Positions 27,678 through 41,446 of a stretch of 64,000 nucleotides of DNA are shown piece after piece. How positions within the stretch are numbered: the first letter of the stretch is position 1; each line of letters begins with the position of its first letter. The DNA lies in NCBI GenBank assembly GCA_015698045.1, contig BLAL01000291.1, forward strand, positions 1 to 64,000. Direction: 5' to 3'. This DNA is from Rhizophagus clarus. Lineage: Eukaryota; Glomeromycota; Glomeromycetes; Glomerales; Glomeraceae. The position numbers and the translations under genes were made by a program. Below the pieces are notes generated by a model that saw only the letters and a program-made list of their open reading frames with translations, made no database searches and was not told the origin of the DNA.

Positions 27678-28126
27678 TTATTTGTACTATTATATCTGAT
27701 ATGTATCGTCAAAAACTCGTGTCATATTTTCAATAAACGTTAGTACAGATGCAATACCGGGACACACCGAATCGGATATTGTAGATATTGTATAAAGAGT
27801 TTATTACTAATATCATTATTTTTCCTACGCGTTTATTTAAGTATATCCGTGGATTATTATATTTATCCGAATTTTTTTTATAAAATATATAAATTAATTG
27901 GAATTTCTTTTACGAAATATTTTTTTTTATATTAATTTTTTGATCCTAGATCGAATCTTATTTATTATTTTTCTTTGAAAAAAAAATTTTTACAAGAAAT
28001 TTTCAAGCTATTATCTTACTATAAAAAATATTAAACGAAAACTTTAAAAATTATAGTTGTACATACTAAAAATATTAATCTATCTATAAAAATTATTAGA
28101 ATTATTTATTTATCTATCAATATCTT
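27678..28126. other. AT-rich convergent intergenic spacer
   Basis: Lies between the convergent SET-MYND and ABC transporter genes; presumably their 3' UTRs. Nothing else seen. Confidence 0.5.
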
Positions 28127-31100
28127 TTACTTCTTTTTTATTAAAGTTTGCTTATTAACTAATTCATAATATAAACCTTGTTTTGAAATCAATTCCATAT
28201 GTTTACCACTTTCAATAATTTTACCTTTCTTACAAACTAAAATTAAATCGGCATCTTGTATAGTGGATAAACGATGTGCAATAGTAAGTGTGGTTCTATT
28301 TTTAGAAGCTTTATCTAAAGCACTTTGTACTACTTTTTCGGATTCTGAATCTAAAGCTGAGGTAGCTTCGTCAAGTAATAATAATTTTGGTGATCGAATT
28401 AATGCTCTTGCGATAGCTATACGTTGTTTTTGTCCACCTGATAATTGAGTACCTTTTTCTCCCACTCTTGTATTATATTTATCAGGTAAACTCATAATAA
28501 AATTATAAATATTTGCATCTTTTGATGCTTGTTCAATTTCTTCCTGTGTGCATCCTTCTTTGCCATAAGCAATATTCTCCCCTATAGTTAAATCAAATAA
28601 TACAGGTTCTTGTCCAACTAATGAAATATTGGATCTTAAATATTCAAGATTCCAATTTCTTACATCAACTTTTTCTAATTCAACTTTTCCAGAATTAACG
28701 TCATACCATCTAAGTAATAATGCTATAACCGTTGATTTTCCTGATCCTGATGATCCAACTAACGCAATTGTTTTACCTGCATAAATTGACATATCTAATC
28801 CTCTAAGAATGTGTACATCAGGTCTTGCTGGATAATTAAAATGTACTCCTTCAAATTCTGATTCTCCTTTAACTGGTGTGGGTCTATCTTTTCCTTCATT
28901 ATCTGTAGCATCAATTGCTGGTTTACGATCAAGAATTTCAAAAATTGAAATTGCTGCAACTTTTGCTTTTGCGGTATTTGGTGCGAATGTACTATTAAAA
29001 GCGAAAAAATATTATTATATGAAATTTTTTTTTTTTTTTTTTTTTCGAAAAAAATGTTCGAACAATGAATTACTAATTAAGTGTTATATTAACCTCATTT
29101 GACCAACAGCCATAGCGGAAAATACTACTGCAAATAAAACTCTTAACATTGTTTGACTTTGGAACAAAAAATAATAAGCGGGGATTAACGTTAATACATA
29201 AATATCACTACTTTTTTCTTTTAAATGAAGGTACTTACACGGTGTATTCTCCTGACATAACTAATTGACCTCCATACCAGAAAGCAAGAGACCAAATAAA
29301 GTATAATGAACCTTGGGAACCTCCAAATCCAAGAGATGATAGGATGGCTCCTTTAATTGCAATCTTATGAGGTTCTTTAATAGCTTCAATGTACATAGCT
29401 TTGAATGTTTCTTCCCTGGTAAGAGCTGAAATTGTCCTCATATTGGAAACGCTTTGTTGAACAATTTGTCCACTACTTTCATAAGCTTTACGTGTCTAAT
29501 AATTTTAAATTTTTTTTTTTTTTTAACTATAAATTTGTAAAAAAAAAAAATGTATACATGCTTACCTTTGCACCGAAACCTGCAAGAGTTTTCATTTCCA
29601 AAAATCCCGCAATAGCAACAGCCGGTGATGCAGCAATGATAACTAAAGTAAGTTTCCAGCCAAAGGCAAATGCAAGTCCCTATTTGAAAAGAAAATTTTG
29701 TAGATTAATAAATTTCTTTAGGAAACTTTTGAAATAATAAATTACACTTCGACTTACGAGGCCGACCGTGATATTTGATACATTTTGAAGTATATTGCCC
29801 ATTAAAGAACCTAACGAAACGATTTTTTTTAAATGGGTTTTACATTATAAATAAACATGCCGTTGCCAGTTATACGATAAAAATCACGTAACTAACCAGT
29901 TAAACCTTCAATTTTACTGGCATCTACAGCCAATTTCGATGTCAAGATACCAGTACCATTTTTTTCATCATCATAATAACCAATTTCTTGTTTCATAAGC
30001 GATTCAAAAGTTGAGAGACGCAATCTCCTTGTAAGTCTTTCAGCTGAAATCATGAAACATGAAAGCTGGAAAAAATTGCATAATAATGCAACCAAAGCAA
30101 GAACACCAAACATTCCAGACCAGAAATTTGCTTCACTTCGAAGTTTTTCAGGCCTAAAATAAAAATCACGACAAACATCATTAATTTAATGATGAACCAT
30201 TAAACTAACTATATATTTTAATTAATTACTTACTGATTAACATTTGAAAATACATCTAAAATGGAAGCGAAAACTAATGAAAACAGTGGCATGATAGCTC
30301 CATTAATAGTTGATGCGATGGTTCCAATAATTATGAGGTGTAGTTCGGGTAAATTTGTTCTAAATACTCTCGCAAGTGGCATTTTTTGTTTTAATTTTTC
30401 CTCTTCAGATTCTTCAAGGATTTCCTTTTCTGATTTACCACCGGATCTTACAGTTGAAGCTTTTGTTGTTACACGAGTTAAATTATGATGTTTTTCATGC
30501 TTTTCATCAAAAGTTATAGATACTTCATTCTCAGTTTTACTGCTTAAACTCGAATCATCATCGTCTTCGTCTTCATCGTTATTATGTTGAGTCTTTAATT
30601 CTTGAGCTCTAACAAGACCATAATAGACACCTTGTTTTGCGATTAATTCATCATGACGACCAATCTCAATAATTTCACCTTTGGACATCACAACAATTTT
30701 ATCAGCATGTTTAATAGTTGATAGACGATGTGCAATTACGATTGTAGTCCGATTTGTTGAAGCATTATCGAGAGCTGCTTGTACGAGTCTTTCGGATTCA
30801 GTATCAAGAGCAGATGTAGCTTCGTCGAGTAACAACAATGGAGGATCTTTAATTAAAGCGCGAGCAATTGCAATACTATAAAAATGATACATATACATAA
30901 ATGTGAATATTTGAACGTATGAAATTCTTTGTGGCGCAGTAAAAAGTGAAATTGTTACCGTTGTTTTTGACCTCCAGATAATAGAGCACCTTTTTCACCA
31001 ACTAAAGTATCATATTTCTTTGGTAATTCATTAATGAAATCATGAGCATTGGATTTCTTACATGCTTCAATAACATCTTCCAAAGTTGGTTCTTTTCCAG

Positions 31101-33116
31101 AAGGATCGGCACCCCAGAAAATATTTTGTTTGATACTTTCAGGAAAGAGAACTGGTTCTTGTCCTACTAGACCCATTTGAGTCCTTAAAGATTTAACATT
31201 TAAATTCTTAATATCTTCACCATCTATAGTAATACTTCCGCTAATAGGATTGTAAAATCTTTCTAATAAACCAACAATGGTCGATTTACCACTTCCTGAA
31301 CTACCAACAAGAGCAACTGTTTGACCAGGTTCAATTGTTAAATTAAAATCCTTTAAAACTGGTACATCAGGACGAGATGGGTAATGAAAATTGATATTTT
31401 TGAATTCGATGTGTCCTTTAAATTCAGATTTATTTATTTTTTTGCCTGTGTTTGAAGATGAATCTATAGCGGGAACTCTTTCAATGACAGCGAAAAGTTT
31501 TTTAGCTGCACCTAACGCGTTTGCCACAGATGAGAAATGTGGAGATGCATTTCCAATAGAGAAAGCTATTTAAAGAAAACAACTTTTTTTTAAAAAAAAA
31601 ACTTTTCTGGATGCATCATGAACAGAATTTCGAAGATATTTTTTCTGAAATAAAAAAGTTATAATTTTACGTACCACTCATGATAATGGCAAAGAATACG
31701 TTTAAAACTTCACCGCCAGTTTGTTCACCACGGACAACTAGTATACTTCCAAACCAGAAAGCCAAGCCATAACTTCCAAACATGATACCCATCATCGCAC
31801 CAAGACCGGTACCAGATATAAAAGCTTTTCTAACACCAGATTTATATGCTTCATCTAATTTATTCTTGTAACGAGCAAGTTCGCGTTTCTCCCCACCGAA
31901 TGAAACGACAGTTCGAATTCCGGATAAGACTTGTTCAGCAACAGCTCCAGCCGCAGCATATGAATCTATAAAAATAATAATTCACGTGTAAATTATAAAA
32001 TAATCTTTTAAACATGACATTGACAAATATACCTTGCCCTTCAGAAGCATCATCAGAAATGGCTTTGGCCATTATACCACCAGCGATAGCAAGAAGTGGA
32101 ATTACAGCGGTGAGTACAAGTGATAGTTTCCATCCTAATACAATATTTTATTATAAACCTTTATATTCACATAATGGCGAGTAAAAAATTATCTTACCTT
32201 TGGTGTAAGCGATTATGAAACCGGAAAGGAAAATAGCGAATTGTTGGATGATTAAACCAACTTTTTCCGAGATACCTTCTTGGTAAACACTTGTATCACC
32301 AGATATGCGAGTGGTAACATCACCAGTTGGTACAGAATCAAAGAAAGCTATATCTTGACGAAGTATTGAAGTATAATATAATTCACGGATTCTCTTTGCT
32401 TGGTTTTCACCAGAGGTCATCCAAAAAAACATTTGACCATAAGCACAAACGAAAACCGCACAACCGAGAATTATGAAGTAGATCGCATTCTTTTTAATGC
32501 CATTATCTAATTCAGCTCTTGTAGCATCAAGTCCAGATCCTGAAAGTATGGCAGCGCCAAAAGCTATAAAAACTTGAATGAAATCGGAAAAAATAATTGT
32601 CATAATTGGAATGGCGACTCCATTTGCCAATGCACATATTGTCCCTTTTAAATAATGGAATTAAATATAATATTAATAAATTTAACAGAAAAACAAAATA
32701 ATTATGTATATATGGAGAAATTTATTACCTAGTGTCATATATAATTTATCAGTCGCGGAAGCATAACGAAACAATTGTGCGAAAGGCAATTTATCATCTT
32801 TTTGATCATCCTTTTTATCTTTTTTTTTATCTTTTTTCTTACTATTTTTTACATTTGCATCTTTTTCAGTTGATTGTGATAATTCATTTTGATTAATGTC
32901 ATCATTGTTTGATTGTGGGGGTAAAGCATCAACTACAGAGAAATCAACATCATTAATTGTTTTCTCATCAGATGATGATGATTGTGACTTTTCTGTAGAT
33001 AATTCAGTTGCAGTTATAACGGCAGTTGTTGAGTTCTCTTTGATAACAATTTCTTCACTAGTCTCACTAGTTGATAATGCAACTTTTGAATTATTTTGAT
33101 CTTTTGAATCTGTCAT
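28127..33116 (-). CDS. ABCB-type full ABC transporter (P-glycoprotein/MDR family), 12 exons
   Basis: Exons in transcript order: 33116-32729, 32644-32198, 32134-32033, 31965-31675, 31565-30959, 30875-30234, 30153-29897, 29810-29758, 29679-29566, 29495-29239, 29156-29094 and 28991-28127. All have GT-AG borders, and the lengths sum to 4086 nt, giving 1361 residues with consistent phases. Order: acidic/Lys-rich cytosolic N-terminus, TMD1, NBD1 (Walker [10 protein letters not shown], signature LLSGGQKQR, Walker [13 protein letters not shown]), charged linker (EDEDDDDSS), TMD2, NBD2 ([30 protein letters not shown]). Both ATP sites look canonical. This is an ATP-driven exporter of hydrophobic compounds or peptides in the plasma membrane or vacuole; the substrate is unknown. 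Confidence 0.94.
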
Positions 33117-36054
33117 ATTAATCTTATTAATTTATTAAGTACGTAAAAAGATATTTTTTTTTTTTTTAACAAAAAAAAAAAAAAAAATCACAGGAGAGAG
33201 CGATATTTAAATAATTTTTCGTCCTCTTGACTCAAAGATCAAAATAAGTCAAGGCGGTAATTATCGGGAACTTTTTTATTTTATCAATGATTTATATTAA
33301 ATTTGAATTCTTTAAGCACAAAAATAGAATTCTAATTTTACATCGAAATGGCAAAAATCACATTCAGAATTTTACTCCTGTGTAAGGAACAAATGAACTG
33401 AACACTGTCGTTTATATACACATAATAATTTATAGTAAGGATTGAAAATTTGAAGTGTAACGTTAATTCATTAACACACAATTAAGCAAATCGAAATTTA
33501 ATTTATTATTTATGTACTGCGGAAAAAATCGAACAAAAAAGGATTAGATTAGTTTTTTTTTTAAAGTTCAAGCTTTATTTTTTGACGGGGAGATTGCGGA
33601 TGAGATTTGTGTTATCAAACATTGCACCGGTTCGGTATTAAATTGGTTCCTTTTGGCATTAATTTAATAGTACATCGGTTAAATTTTAACATAACACAAA
33701 GAAATAATTACTGCGTGAACATTGTACTATTTGATCCGATTGTTAAACGAGTACTGTTAAATTAAATATTTCTTAAATTAGTATTGAAAAGAATACCAAG
33801 TAACATAAACATTGCCGTATAAAAATAAATATTATCCTAATTTGTAAAGTTGGGATATTTCACAACATAAGCAATAGACAAATAAACGAAGTGGGAATTC
33901 TGGAAACATTCATTGTGTCAATAACATTGCACATCAATCACCGCAGCATATTTTTGGCACTTGCCGCAGCACTTTCATGTTAACAATTGTTAGGATTCCC
34001 CCCAATCTTTTAATAATTAATTAAACAAAAGAAGATAATAAGAATGAATTTATTCCTTGGTATATAAATAGACCAAAAATTACATAACACGTTTGTCCCT
34101 AAATTAAGAAGGCATTATTTAAATGATAAGACGCGACTTTTATTTTATACTCCTGATGTAATGATGAATCATCAATTGATTAGGAAACTCGGAATTTATT
34201 TACCCGAATTGTTTTTTTTCGCTATACTGAATATAGTTCTATTACATTTATATTCATTATCATCATACATATTTTACATCGTATGAAAAATGAAATAACC
34301 TAAATATAGCTTGTTGATACAGATCATCTATTTTTTAAGTATATTAATCAAATATTTATATTGAAAATATTGATTAATTTTTTCACATGTTACATCTTTC
34401 TTCATAGAAATACGCTGTCATCACTCATCATGTTTTGAGAATTTGTTTATATTAATGTACTTATAATTTTTTTTTTTAATCATGCCTGATATTGATCGAC
34501 TTTGTATTGATATTGAACGGAGCGTCAAAATATCGGCCGAAGGTCGATGTAGCCCCCGTTCAATAACATATATAATAATGAACGGTAAATTGGAAAATAT
34601 CCTAATTTATAGATATTTTCTAAAATATATAGGTTTATTCAATTCTTAATAATAGTTCATACTATATTAGAATCGAACAAAAGTTAGTGATAGGAAGATT
34701 GTGCGTTTAATATCAGGAATTGATTTTTATATTTTTGACACTTTATTAACGTACGCGTTTTTTAGATCACCATTCGCGTATTTTATTGTACTAATTAATA
34801 ACGAATACGTGATGTGCATTCAAAGAGTAATAGAAACAGGTGATAATAAGATTGTGAATTAGAGGCAGAAGCCAATCGGAAACTAAAGATAAGAAATAAG
34901 ATAAAAAAAAAAGTTTTTTATGCGATTAATATATTAGTACTTTTTTTTTCATTTCAAAGTTCGAAATGAAATGAAATCAAGAATAAAAAGTAAAATTTCA
35001 CATCTAATGCATAATTATGATAAATTCAGATCACAACGAATAAAAAGATATTATCAAAATATATAAGATTGGTATATCGATTCATATGTTCGAGCGGCTA
35101 CAACTAATAATACTACTATATATATATAGCAAAGATTTTTAGGGAAGAATAGTTCTATCATAAGCCGGAAATTTTGGGTTGACAAATCGGTATAATCGCT
35201 TTATCTTTTTATCATCAATTTTTACGCGATAAATATTAAAATTAATTTCTTTCTTCTCTGAGATAATACTTTATTATCGTATTTATTGTATAACGTTATA
35301 TTGAACAATGATATCACCGCTCATAAATGAGTAACATTTAGCAAAAACTAGATCTGAGAGATTTTCAGGGAGGCAACACCGTACGCGTATAGAGAAATGA
35401 TCAGTTCAACATATAATTAATTTGCTACTTCACTAAAGTCATTTTTTTATTAGTGTCAGATATAATTAATCAAAATTTTTTATGAAATTCTTTAGAGCTC
35501 TTGACTATGACCGGTTTTAAAAACTGAACTAATTGCAATATTCAAGTTCCGATTTTTATTAGTAATATTTAAGTTCCCGGATTATGTTTGAATTATGTTT
35601 GTATATTATAAAGAATTACTATTCTAAAGCATATATTTACATCTTTTCATTCAAGTAGAGTGAATGAGAATTACGGATTGGTCAGACGGATAAATGGATG
35701 AAAATGCAAAGCTAACGGTAATAATCTAACGATTTTTATTCCTGTGACCCTGCCTATTTATTCAATATACCGGACTAGATATTCCCCCCTTTGTTAATTG
35801 AATCTTAATATTTATATTTTATTGTAGTTTTCAAAATTTAAATTTCGTCTACATAATCGTATTACGTAATGTAGTCACATGATTACATAACGCAATTTTT
35901 GTTTCTCAAAAAAGTATTTATCGAAGTTGAATTTAGATAAATTTAATTAACCAATAACTAATTTAGATATAAATACTAAAAAAAATTTTTTTTTTGTACA
36001 TCATTTTTGTTTACACTTTCTCCTTAATCTTTTTTATTTCAACAAAAAGAAAAG
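33117..36054. other. Intergenic region of 2.9 kb without a recognised gene
   Basis: AT-rich throughout. A T-run and A-run (about 33150-33187) lie just upstream of the ABC gene start. One distinctive element is a 10-bp inverted repeat at 34511-34565 with a GC-rich interior. No tRNA- or rRNA-like sequence was found. Confidence 0.5.
34511..34565. other. Stem-loop candidate with GC-rich interior
   Basis: TATTGAACGG (34511-34520) pairs with CCGTTCAATA (34556-34565). The interior contains ATCGGCCGAAGGTCGAT, which can form its own small stem. It stands out in AT-rich surroundings and could be a structured RNA, a MITE remnant or a promoter element. Confidence 0.4.
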
Positions 36055-37091
36055 ATGTCTCATCAAAATTTAAAACGAGAAAAAGGTATAGAAATTGCAT
36101 TAGCCTATTTAAGAGAAGTTAAAAATCGATGTAAGAAACCTAAAATATTTAATGAATTTTGTGAGACTATGAGATCATTTAAGAGAAAAGAAATCAGTGA
36201 AAGTTTTTGTCATGATATTGTTAAAAATCTTTTTAAAGATGATCCCGAGTTATTAGAAGGATTTTACATTTATTTTCCCAGACAAAAAAATTTATTAATA
36301 TCACCATCATCAACAACTTGTATAACGTCGCAACAACGAGAAGTTGAAGAAAAAAATGATGTGCTGATTGAAGTTGACAATAAAGAAAATAATGATATGA
36401 ACATTGATAACATTGATAACCAAAATCTAGTTATTGACAATATTGAAAATGATAATAAATTGAATTTTCAAGGTAATAAATAATACCTGTATATATATAT
36501 ATACACACTTTTTTTTCATTTTACTTTTAATAATAATTACTTGTTCATATTTTTGCAGATAATGACTTTCAGAGTCATATAATAATTAATAATGAAGGTG
36601 AGGAAAATAAAATGATTATCAATCAAGAATTAGAGAGTGAAAACTTTTCTAATGTTAATCAAGGTATAAAGGTAAATTATGTTGTATCTATATGAAATAT
36701 CAGAATTTATAAGAAGTTTTTTTATGAATGCATTATATTTAAGTATTATTCTTTTTCATAAATTCTTTTATTTTAGCCAACATTTACTAATGAATTTTAT
36801 ACAAATCCTCATTTACCAAAGAAAGAATCATCTGATCTTTCAACAGTTATTTCTAATTCTTCATTCTCACCATCGACATTACCACAAAATTCTTTTAAGA
36901 ATATCGAGAGTTGTGATGATAATGATGATAATAATAACATTGCTTTATTAAAACCATCATCGTCTACAAAAAAGAAAGAAATAACATCATCTCCGGCATC
37001 AAATTCATTAGAGACAGGATTACGTAGAAGTACTCGTAATCGCAAAATTGCCTCAAAACCAGTTGATGATGCTTATTTTTTTTATAAATAA
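36055..37091 (+). CDS. PAH (Sin3-like) domain protein
   Basis: Three exons, 36055-36472, 36559-36671 and 36777-37091 (introns GTAATA...GCAG and GTAAAT...TTAG), give 281 residues in one frame. Residues about 12-72 (ALAYLREVKNRCKKPKIFNE then LFKDDPELLEGFYIYFP) match a paired amphipathic helix repeat of the Sin3 co-repressor family. The rest is Asn/Asp/Ser-rich and disordered, ending in a basic stretch (TGLRRSTRNRKIASKP). A single PAH without the other Sin3 domains suggests a small adaptor or competitor for PAH-binding transcription factors. Confidence 0.85.
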
Positions 37092-37867
37092 GAGCGTTCC
37101 TAGTAAATTATTTTGAATATGTAAGAGTGGATTAAAATTTAGCAATACTGACAAAGTTTCTTTTAATTATTTGAAAGAATTTTAGTTTTAATTTTATTTT
37201 TTTTTTTCTTTTTTATGAGAAAAGAATTTTAAAAAAAATTTCTTCCTTTGTTATTGAAATTTTCTTTCTAATTCCAATAAAGAACAAAATTCTCTCAAAT
37301 ATCTCTTTTTTTTTTTTTTTTAGTAACTTTAAAGAAATTGATTACTGGAATTATGCAAGCTCCGATAACATCATCTTTGCAGAGAATGGCGAGCATCGTC
37401 TTTGCAGAGAACTTAAAAGGCTTATCTATATTTCTTACGCCTTGGAGTTAAGTTTCAGTTGCTTTTATCTTTTTTACTGACCTATCCAAAAACTACACGA
37501 ACTTATATGGTTAAACCGTGCAGAATCCTTCAAAGAATTCGAGAGACAGCACAACATTACCAAACGTAAAATTTTTACAGCAGTTACAATATTGATTATT
37601 CACTCATTTAAAATACGCTATTACCGAAAAAAAAAAACTAATTATTTTAAAATAAATTTATAATTGGTTTTTCAATAGGGTATCGATCATAAAATATTGA
37701 TTTGTATGCAAATATTGGGATTTAATGAAATGTTTATGGCAATAGATGATTTTATAAAATAATGTTTGTTTATTAATTATAATATATTATTAATCGTTAA
37801 ATAATAAATAAAAAATTAGATTAATTTAAAAAAGAAAAATTCATAATATTCACAATAATTAACTATA
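37092..37867. other. Convergent spacer, AT-rich
   Basis: Contains only T-runs and no gene. A short near-duplicate, CATCTTTGCAGAGAATGGCG / CGTCTTTGCAGAGAACTT, is at about 37371-37412. Confidence 0.45.
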
Positions 37868-39019
37868 TCATTGCCTACTAGATGTACCGTTAATATCTTT
37901 CCAATATTTGTCAACAAAAAGAGTTTTCCCCTTTAAATTTCTAACCATCATTGATCCAACAACCAATCCACCAAACATTGGTAAAAGGCCTGCACCACCT
38001 TTCTTTCCTACAGTAACAAATATAGATTCTTTCATAGGTTTATATTCTTCTAGTTTTTTATTATCTATAAAGGATGATATATTTTTGCTAACTAAATCGG
38101 CATGTAATCCAGCTCTAAAGGCTAATTTGGTTTCGGGGATATTTGTGATATCTCCAATAGCAAAAATATGATTGTATTCGTCATTTAAATCTAATTGAAA
38201 AGTTGGTTTAACTTTAACTAAATGACTATTTTCATCTATTAAAGAACTATCTAATGATTCAACTAATGATGTGTTTGGTTTTGCTCCAATTGCAACAAAT
38301 TGTACGTCAGATTCAATAACTTGCCCTTTTTCAGTTGTAATTGTTAATTTCGATAATCCATCTCCGATATTATTTTTCTGAAAATCGACTTTGTCCCCAA
38401 GAATTAATTTAACGTTTAAATTTTTAAGTTGATTTGCAAGTGAATTCCTTAATTTATGTGGGAATTTAGAGGAAAGTAAATTTTCTTCACCATGCACAAG
38501 CGTAACTTCTTTTTCATTTTCATAAACGGATGCGATTTCACCGGCCAATTCTATACCGACGGGTCCTCCACCGATAATTAGAATTTTTTGAGCACCTTTC
38601 ACGGCTTCCCGTTGTCTTATAATTTCTTTGATTCCTTCTTCTTTATTTTCGGCATCAAATTTAGCAGGACGGGGATAATTACTTCCAGTAGCAATTACGG
38701 CAATGTCAAATGTGATATTTTGTTCTTCTCCATCATTTTTTCTTACAATAAGATCATTTTTGTTTAATTTTGTTACAGTACCATGAATTAATTTACCATC
38801 TCCATGTTTATCAAATAAATGATCATATGGAATGGCTACTTTCTTTTCAAATCCATCTTCAACTATAGTTCTCAATCCCGCAACACTGTGATAAAAATGA
38901 GATTTTCTTTCAATTAAAATAATTTGAGTTTGAGATTTATTAAATTTATTGGCAAGTTTTTGGGCGACTGCGAAACCCGCATAACCTCCTCCAATGATTA
39001 CAATTGTTTGAACAGACAT
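37868..39019 (-). CDS. AIF/FSP1-like FAD-dependent NAD(P)H oxidoreductase
   Basis: An intact 383-residue single-exon ATG frame. The N-terminal FAD-binding motif is VIIGGGYAGF (G10-x-G12-x-x-G15). ATGSNYPRP follows. A second dinucleotide motif, LIIGGGPVGIELAGE (around 150-152), binds NAD(P)H, and IFAIGD (about 285-290) completes the FAD site. The order and size match AIFM2/FSP1 and AMID-type pyridine nucleotide-disulphide oxidoreductases that reduce quinones. A hydrophobic patch near the end (GLLPMFGGLVVGSMMV) may associate with membrane. Position 2 is Ser, so the N-myristoylation site of animal FSP1 is absent. Confidence 0.88.
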   Translation of the reverse strand: MSVQTIVIIGGGYAGFAVAQKLANKFNKSQTQIILIERKSHFYHSVAGLRTIVEDGFEKKVAIPYDHLFDKHGDGKLIHGTVTKLNKNDLIVRKNDGEEQNITFDIAVIATGSNYPRPAKFDAENKEEGIKEIIRQREAVKGAQKILIIGGGPVGIELAGEIASVYENEKEVTLVHGEENLLSSKFPHKLRNSLANQLKNLNVKLILGDKVDFQKNNIGDGLSKLTITTEKGQVIESDVQFVAIGAKPNTSLVESLDSSLIDENSHLVKVKPTFQLDLNDEYNHIFAIGDITNIPETKLAFRAGLHADLVSKNISSFIDNKKLEEYKPMKESIFVTVGKKGGAGLLPMFGGLVVGSMMVRNLKGKTLFVDKYWKDINGTSSRQ

Positions 39020-40882
39020 TTTCTAAACGATATTAAATTTTAAGTGTTAATGAAATTTAATTTTAAATTTTTATTTTTTCCTGCATCGAGTGTTTCTTTA
39101 TATATTTATATAATTATGTCCGATCTGCTTGATCCGAACCAATTTAGTAATCAATTTGCATTTGTAAACTTCCGGAATGTACTAATAATGAAGTATCATT
39201 ATTAATCAAAAAAAGAAGTGATTGATAAGCCGGAGTTTTATGGCTCCTTTCGGATTTGGTCATGATTGGTAAAATATTATAAGCTAAATTAATCTAACAA
39301 CACAACGAATGTATTATGCACACGCGACTATATTTATTCTCTTTTAACGTTATAACAAGAAATATTGATATCCCGTGAAAAAATGTATAAAACTACTAAG
39401 TATAAAAAAGGTTCGGCTTAAAAAAGGGTGTCAAAATATGGGTTTGAAATATTTATTTATATAATCAGGCATAAAAGTATGTAACAAAGACATTTTTTCT
39501 CATTTTGTATTTTTATTGGTACACTTTTTATGTAGTTTCATATGTAAAAAAGTCGTGTAACATAAATATGTCTCTTCATTTCGAGTTCGAGGCTAATAAT
39601 TATAATGAAAATCTAAATAAAGTATGTTGTCAAGCTGTGGATCACTCAAATTATTGAATGTCTTTGGTTAACAAAAAACAGGGTCTAAAATCCGTAAAAT
39701 ATGTTGTATTAATTTGTAAAGAATTGTATATTTCCATCCAATTATAATAAATCCCATATTTTTAGTACAAATTTTAAATAATGAAAATGACTAAAATATG
39801 TAAAACAAAACCAATTACTAAAATATTTAAAATATTTGCTACTCTTTTTCATAAACTATATATAGGATATTAGAAATATAGAAAAGAAAATCAAATATAA
39901 GTAATAATATTATTTAATAATAAATTACTAAGAATTGAATAAAATAAATATTTAATTTTAAAAAAGCAAATGTATAATTATATTTTTTATTTTTATCTAA
40001 AAATCTGATTTTAGATTTTAAAATAAAAAACATGTAAAAAAAAAACTACAATTAATAAAACAGTTCTTTTATTTTAAAAAAAAATATCAGTTATATTTTT
40101 TTTAATTTCAATTCTATTTTTATATTACTCAGATTTTTATTTTTAAATCCAAAAATTTTAATTATCACTGTTTTCAAAATGGTTGAATCTGCATTATATT
40201 GATCAATTATAATAAAAATTAGCAAAAATACTGAAAATACTAAAAACACAAAAAATTATTACTAAAAAAAGAAATATGTGATCTTTATTAATTTATAATT
40301 TAAAAGAATAATACCTGATGCAGTTTGCTTTATAAAATCATTAAAAATATGACATGTGAATATCTTTTTGGTATTTGCTATACCTGCCAAAAGTATTTAA
40401 TTTGCTTCAAGTTAGAAATTTGTGAATATAAGAAATATATAAAATCAATATAAGTAGACAAACCAAAATGTAGCTAATAAATTTACTTTTATGTATTTAC
40501 TCCAAATAAAAAATTTCAAGTAGCAAATAACTTTTTTTTTCCTACTAATAAAAGATTTTAATATACCAGTAATTTTAACAATTTATTTTTATTTTACCTT
40601 TTGTTCTACTTGTAACAATAAATATCAAAGATTAAAAAATAATAATAAATTAATTATAACAAAAATAAATCTAAAAATAAGAAAGTATTTACTAAAAAAA
40701 AAAGAAAATTTAATTAAAAAATTAGATAAATTTGCTATAAAAATAAGTATTAAATCTGAAAAATTAATGGAAAATAATATTTCTAAATTCTTTAAAGCTG
40801 AAGATTATAGTATTAATAAAATTAAAATGCAATTAATTATTAATATTACAAATAAATTAATGCAACAAATAAGAAAATATTA
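39020..40882. other. AT-rich spacer with decayed sequence
   Basis: Very AT-rich, no frame of interest. Likely old transposon debris beyond recognition. Confidence 0.45.
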
Positions 40883-41446
40883 GGGGCGTGTCAGAAATCA
40901 GCTGATTTCCTTCAATTAGTAGCCTTTACCCCCCACTCCCCATTTGATTGCATTTTGATTGGTTAAAAAAATATATAATAATATATGTAATTATATTTAT
41001 ATAATTAACTTGTGATCTAGTAATCCAATATTTATGAATTTTTTTTTATTTTATAACTTTTGATAAGCTCTACAAAATAAAAAAATGTTTAGTTAAAATG
41101 AGCTATTAGATGGCAAGATAATTGCAAAAAACTATTTTAATATATAAATAGTAAAGGAGTTTACACATATTACGCAATTATCAAAGGGGGAGAGGGGTTA
41201 GTTAAAATCTTATGTTACACTTATATTAATTATATAATTTATAAATACTATAATCTGATTGGTTATTAAATCTAACAGGAAGGGAAGGGGGTAAGGGTTT
41301 ATAACAAAATGGATATTACGTGATATGTGTAACTCCCCTTAAATAATATATTATATATATTATATAATGTATAGCCAATCATAGGAATCTGATTTTTAGG
41401 TTAGCTTCCACCCTCCTATTAAATCAGCTGATTTCTGGCACGCCTC
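40883..41446 (+). mobile_element. 564-bp MITE (copy 1), enlarged by a nested MITE
   Basis: Starts GGGGCGTGTCAGAAATCAGC and ends with the inverted GCTGATTTCTGGCACGCCTC. TA flanks it on both sides. A second copy, in opposite orientation and without the inner insert, is at 50593-50967. No coding capacity. Termini and TA/TWA target fit a PIF/Harbinger- or Tc1-like MITE; the superfamily is not settled. Confidence 0.85.
41156..41338. mobile_element. 183-bp MITE nested in MITE copy 1
   Basis: Bounded by GGAGTTTACACATATTACG and the inverted CGTGATATGTGTAACTCCCC. It is absent from the otherwise alignable copy at 50593-50967, which marks it as a later insertion. Confidence 0.75.

Noticed and set aside
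33117-36054. Search for tRNA, 5S rRNA or snRNA genes
   Set aside because: No cloverleaf, A/B box pair or recognisable rRNA or snRNA core was found by eye here or elsewhere in the window.
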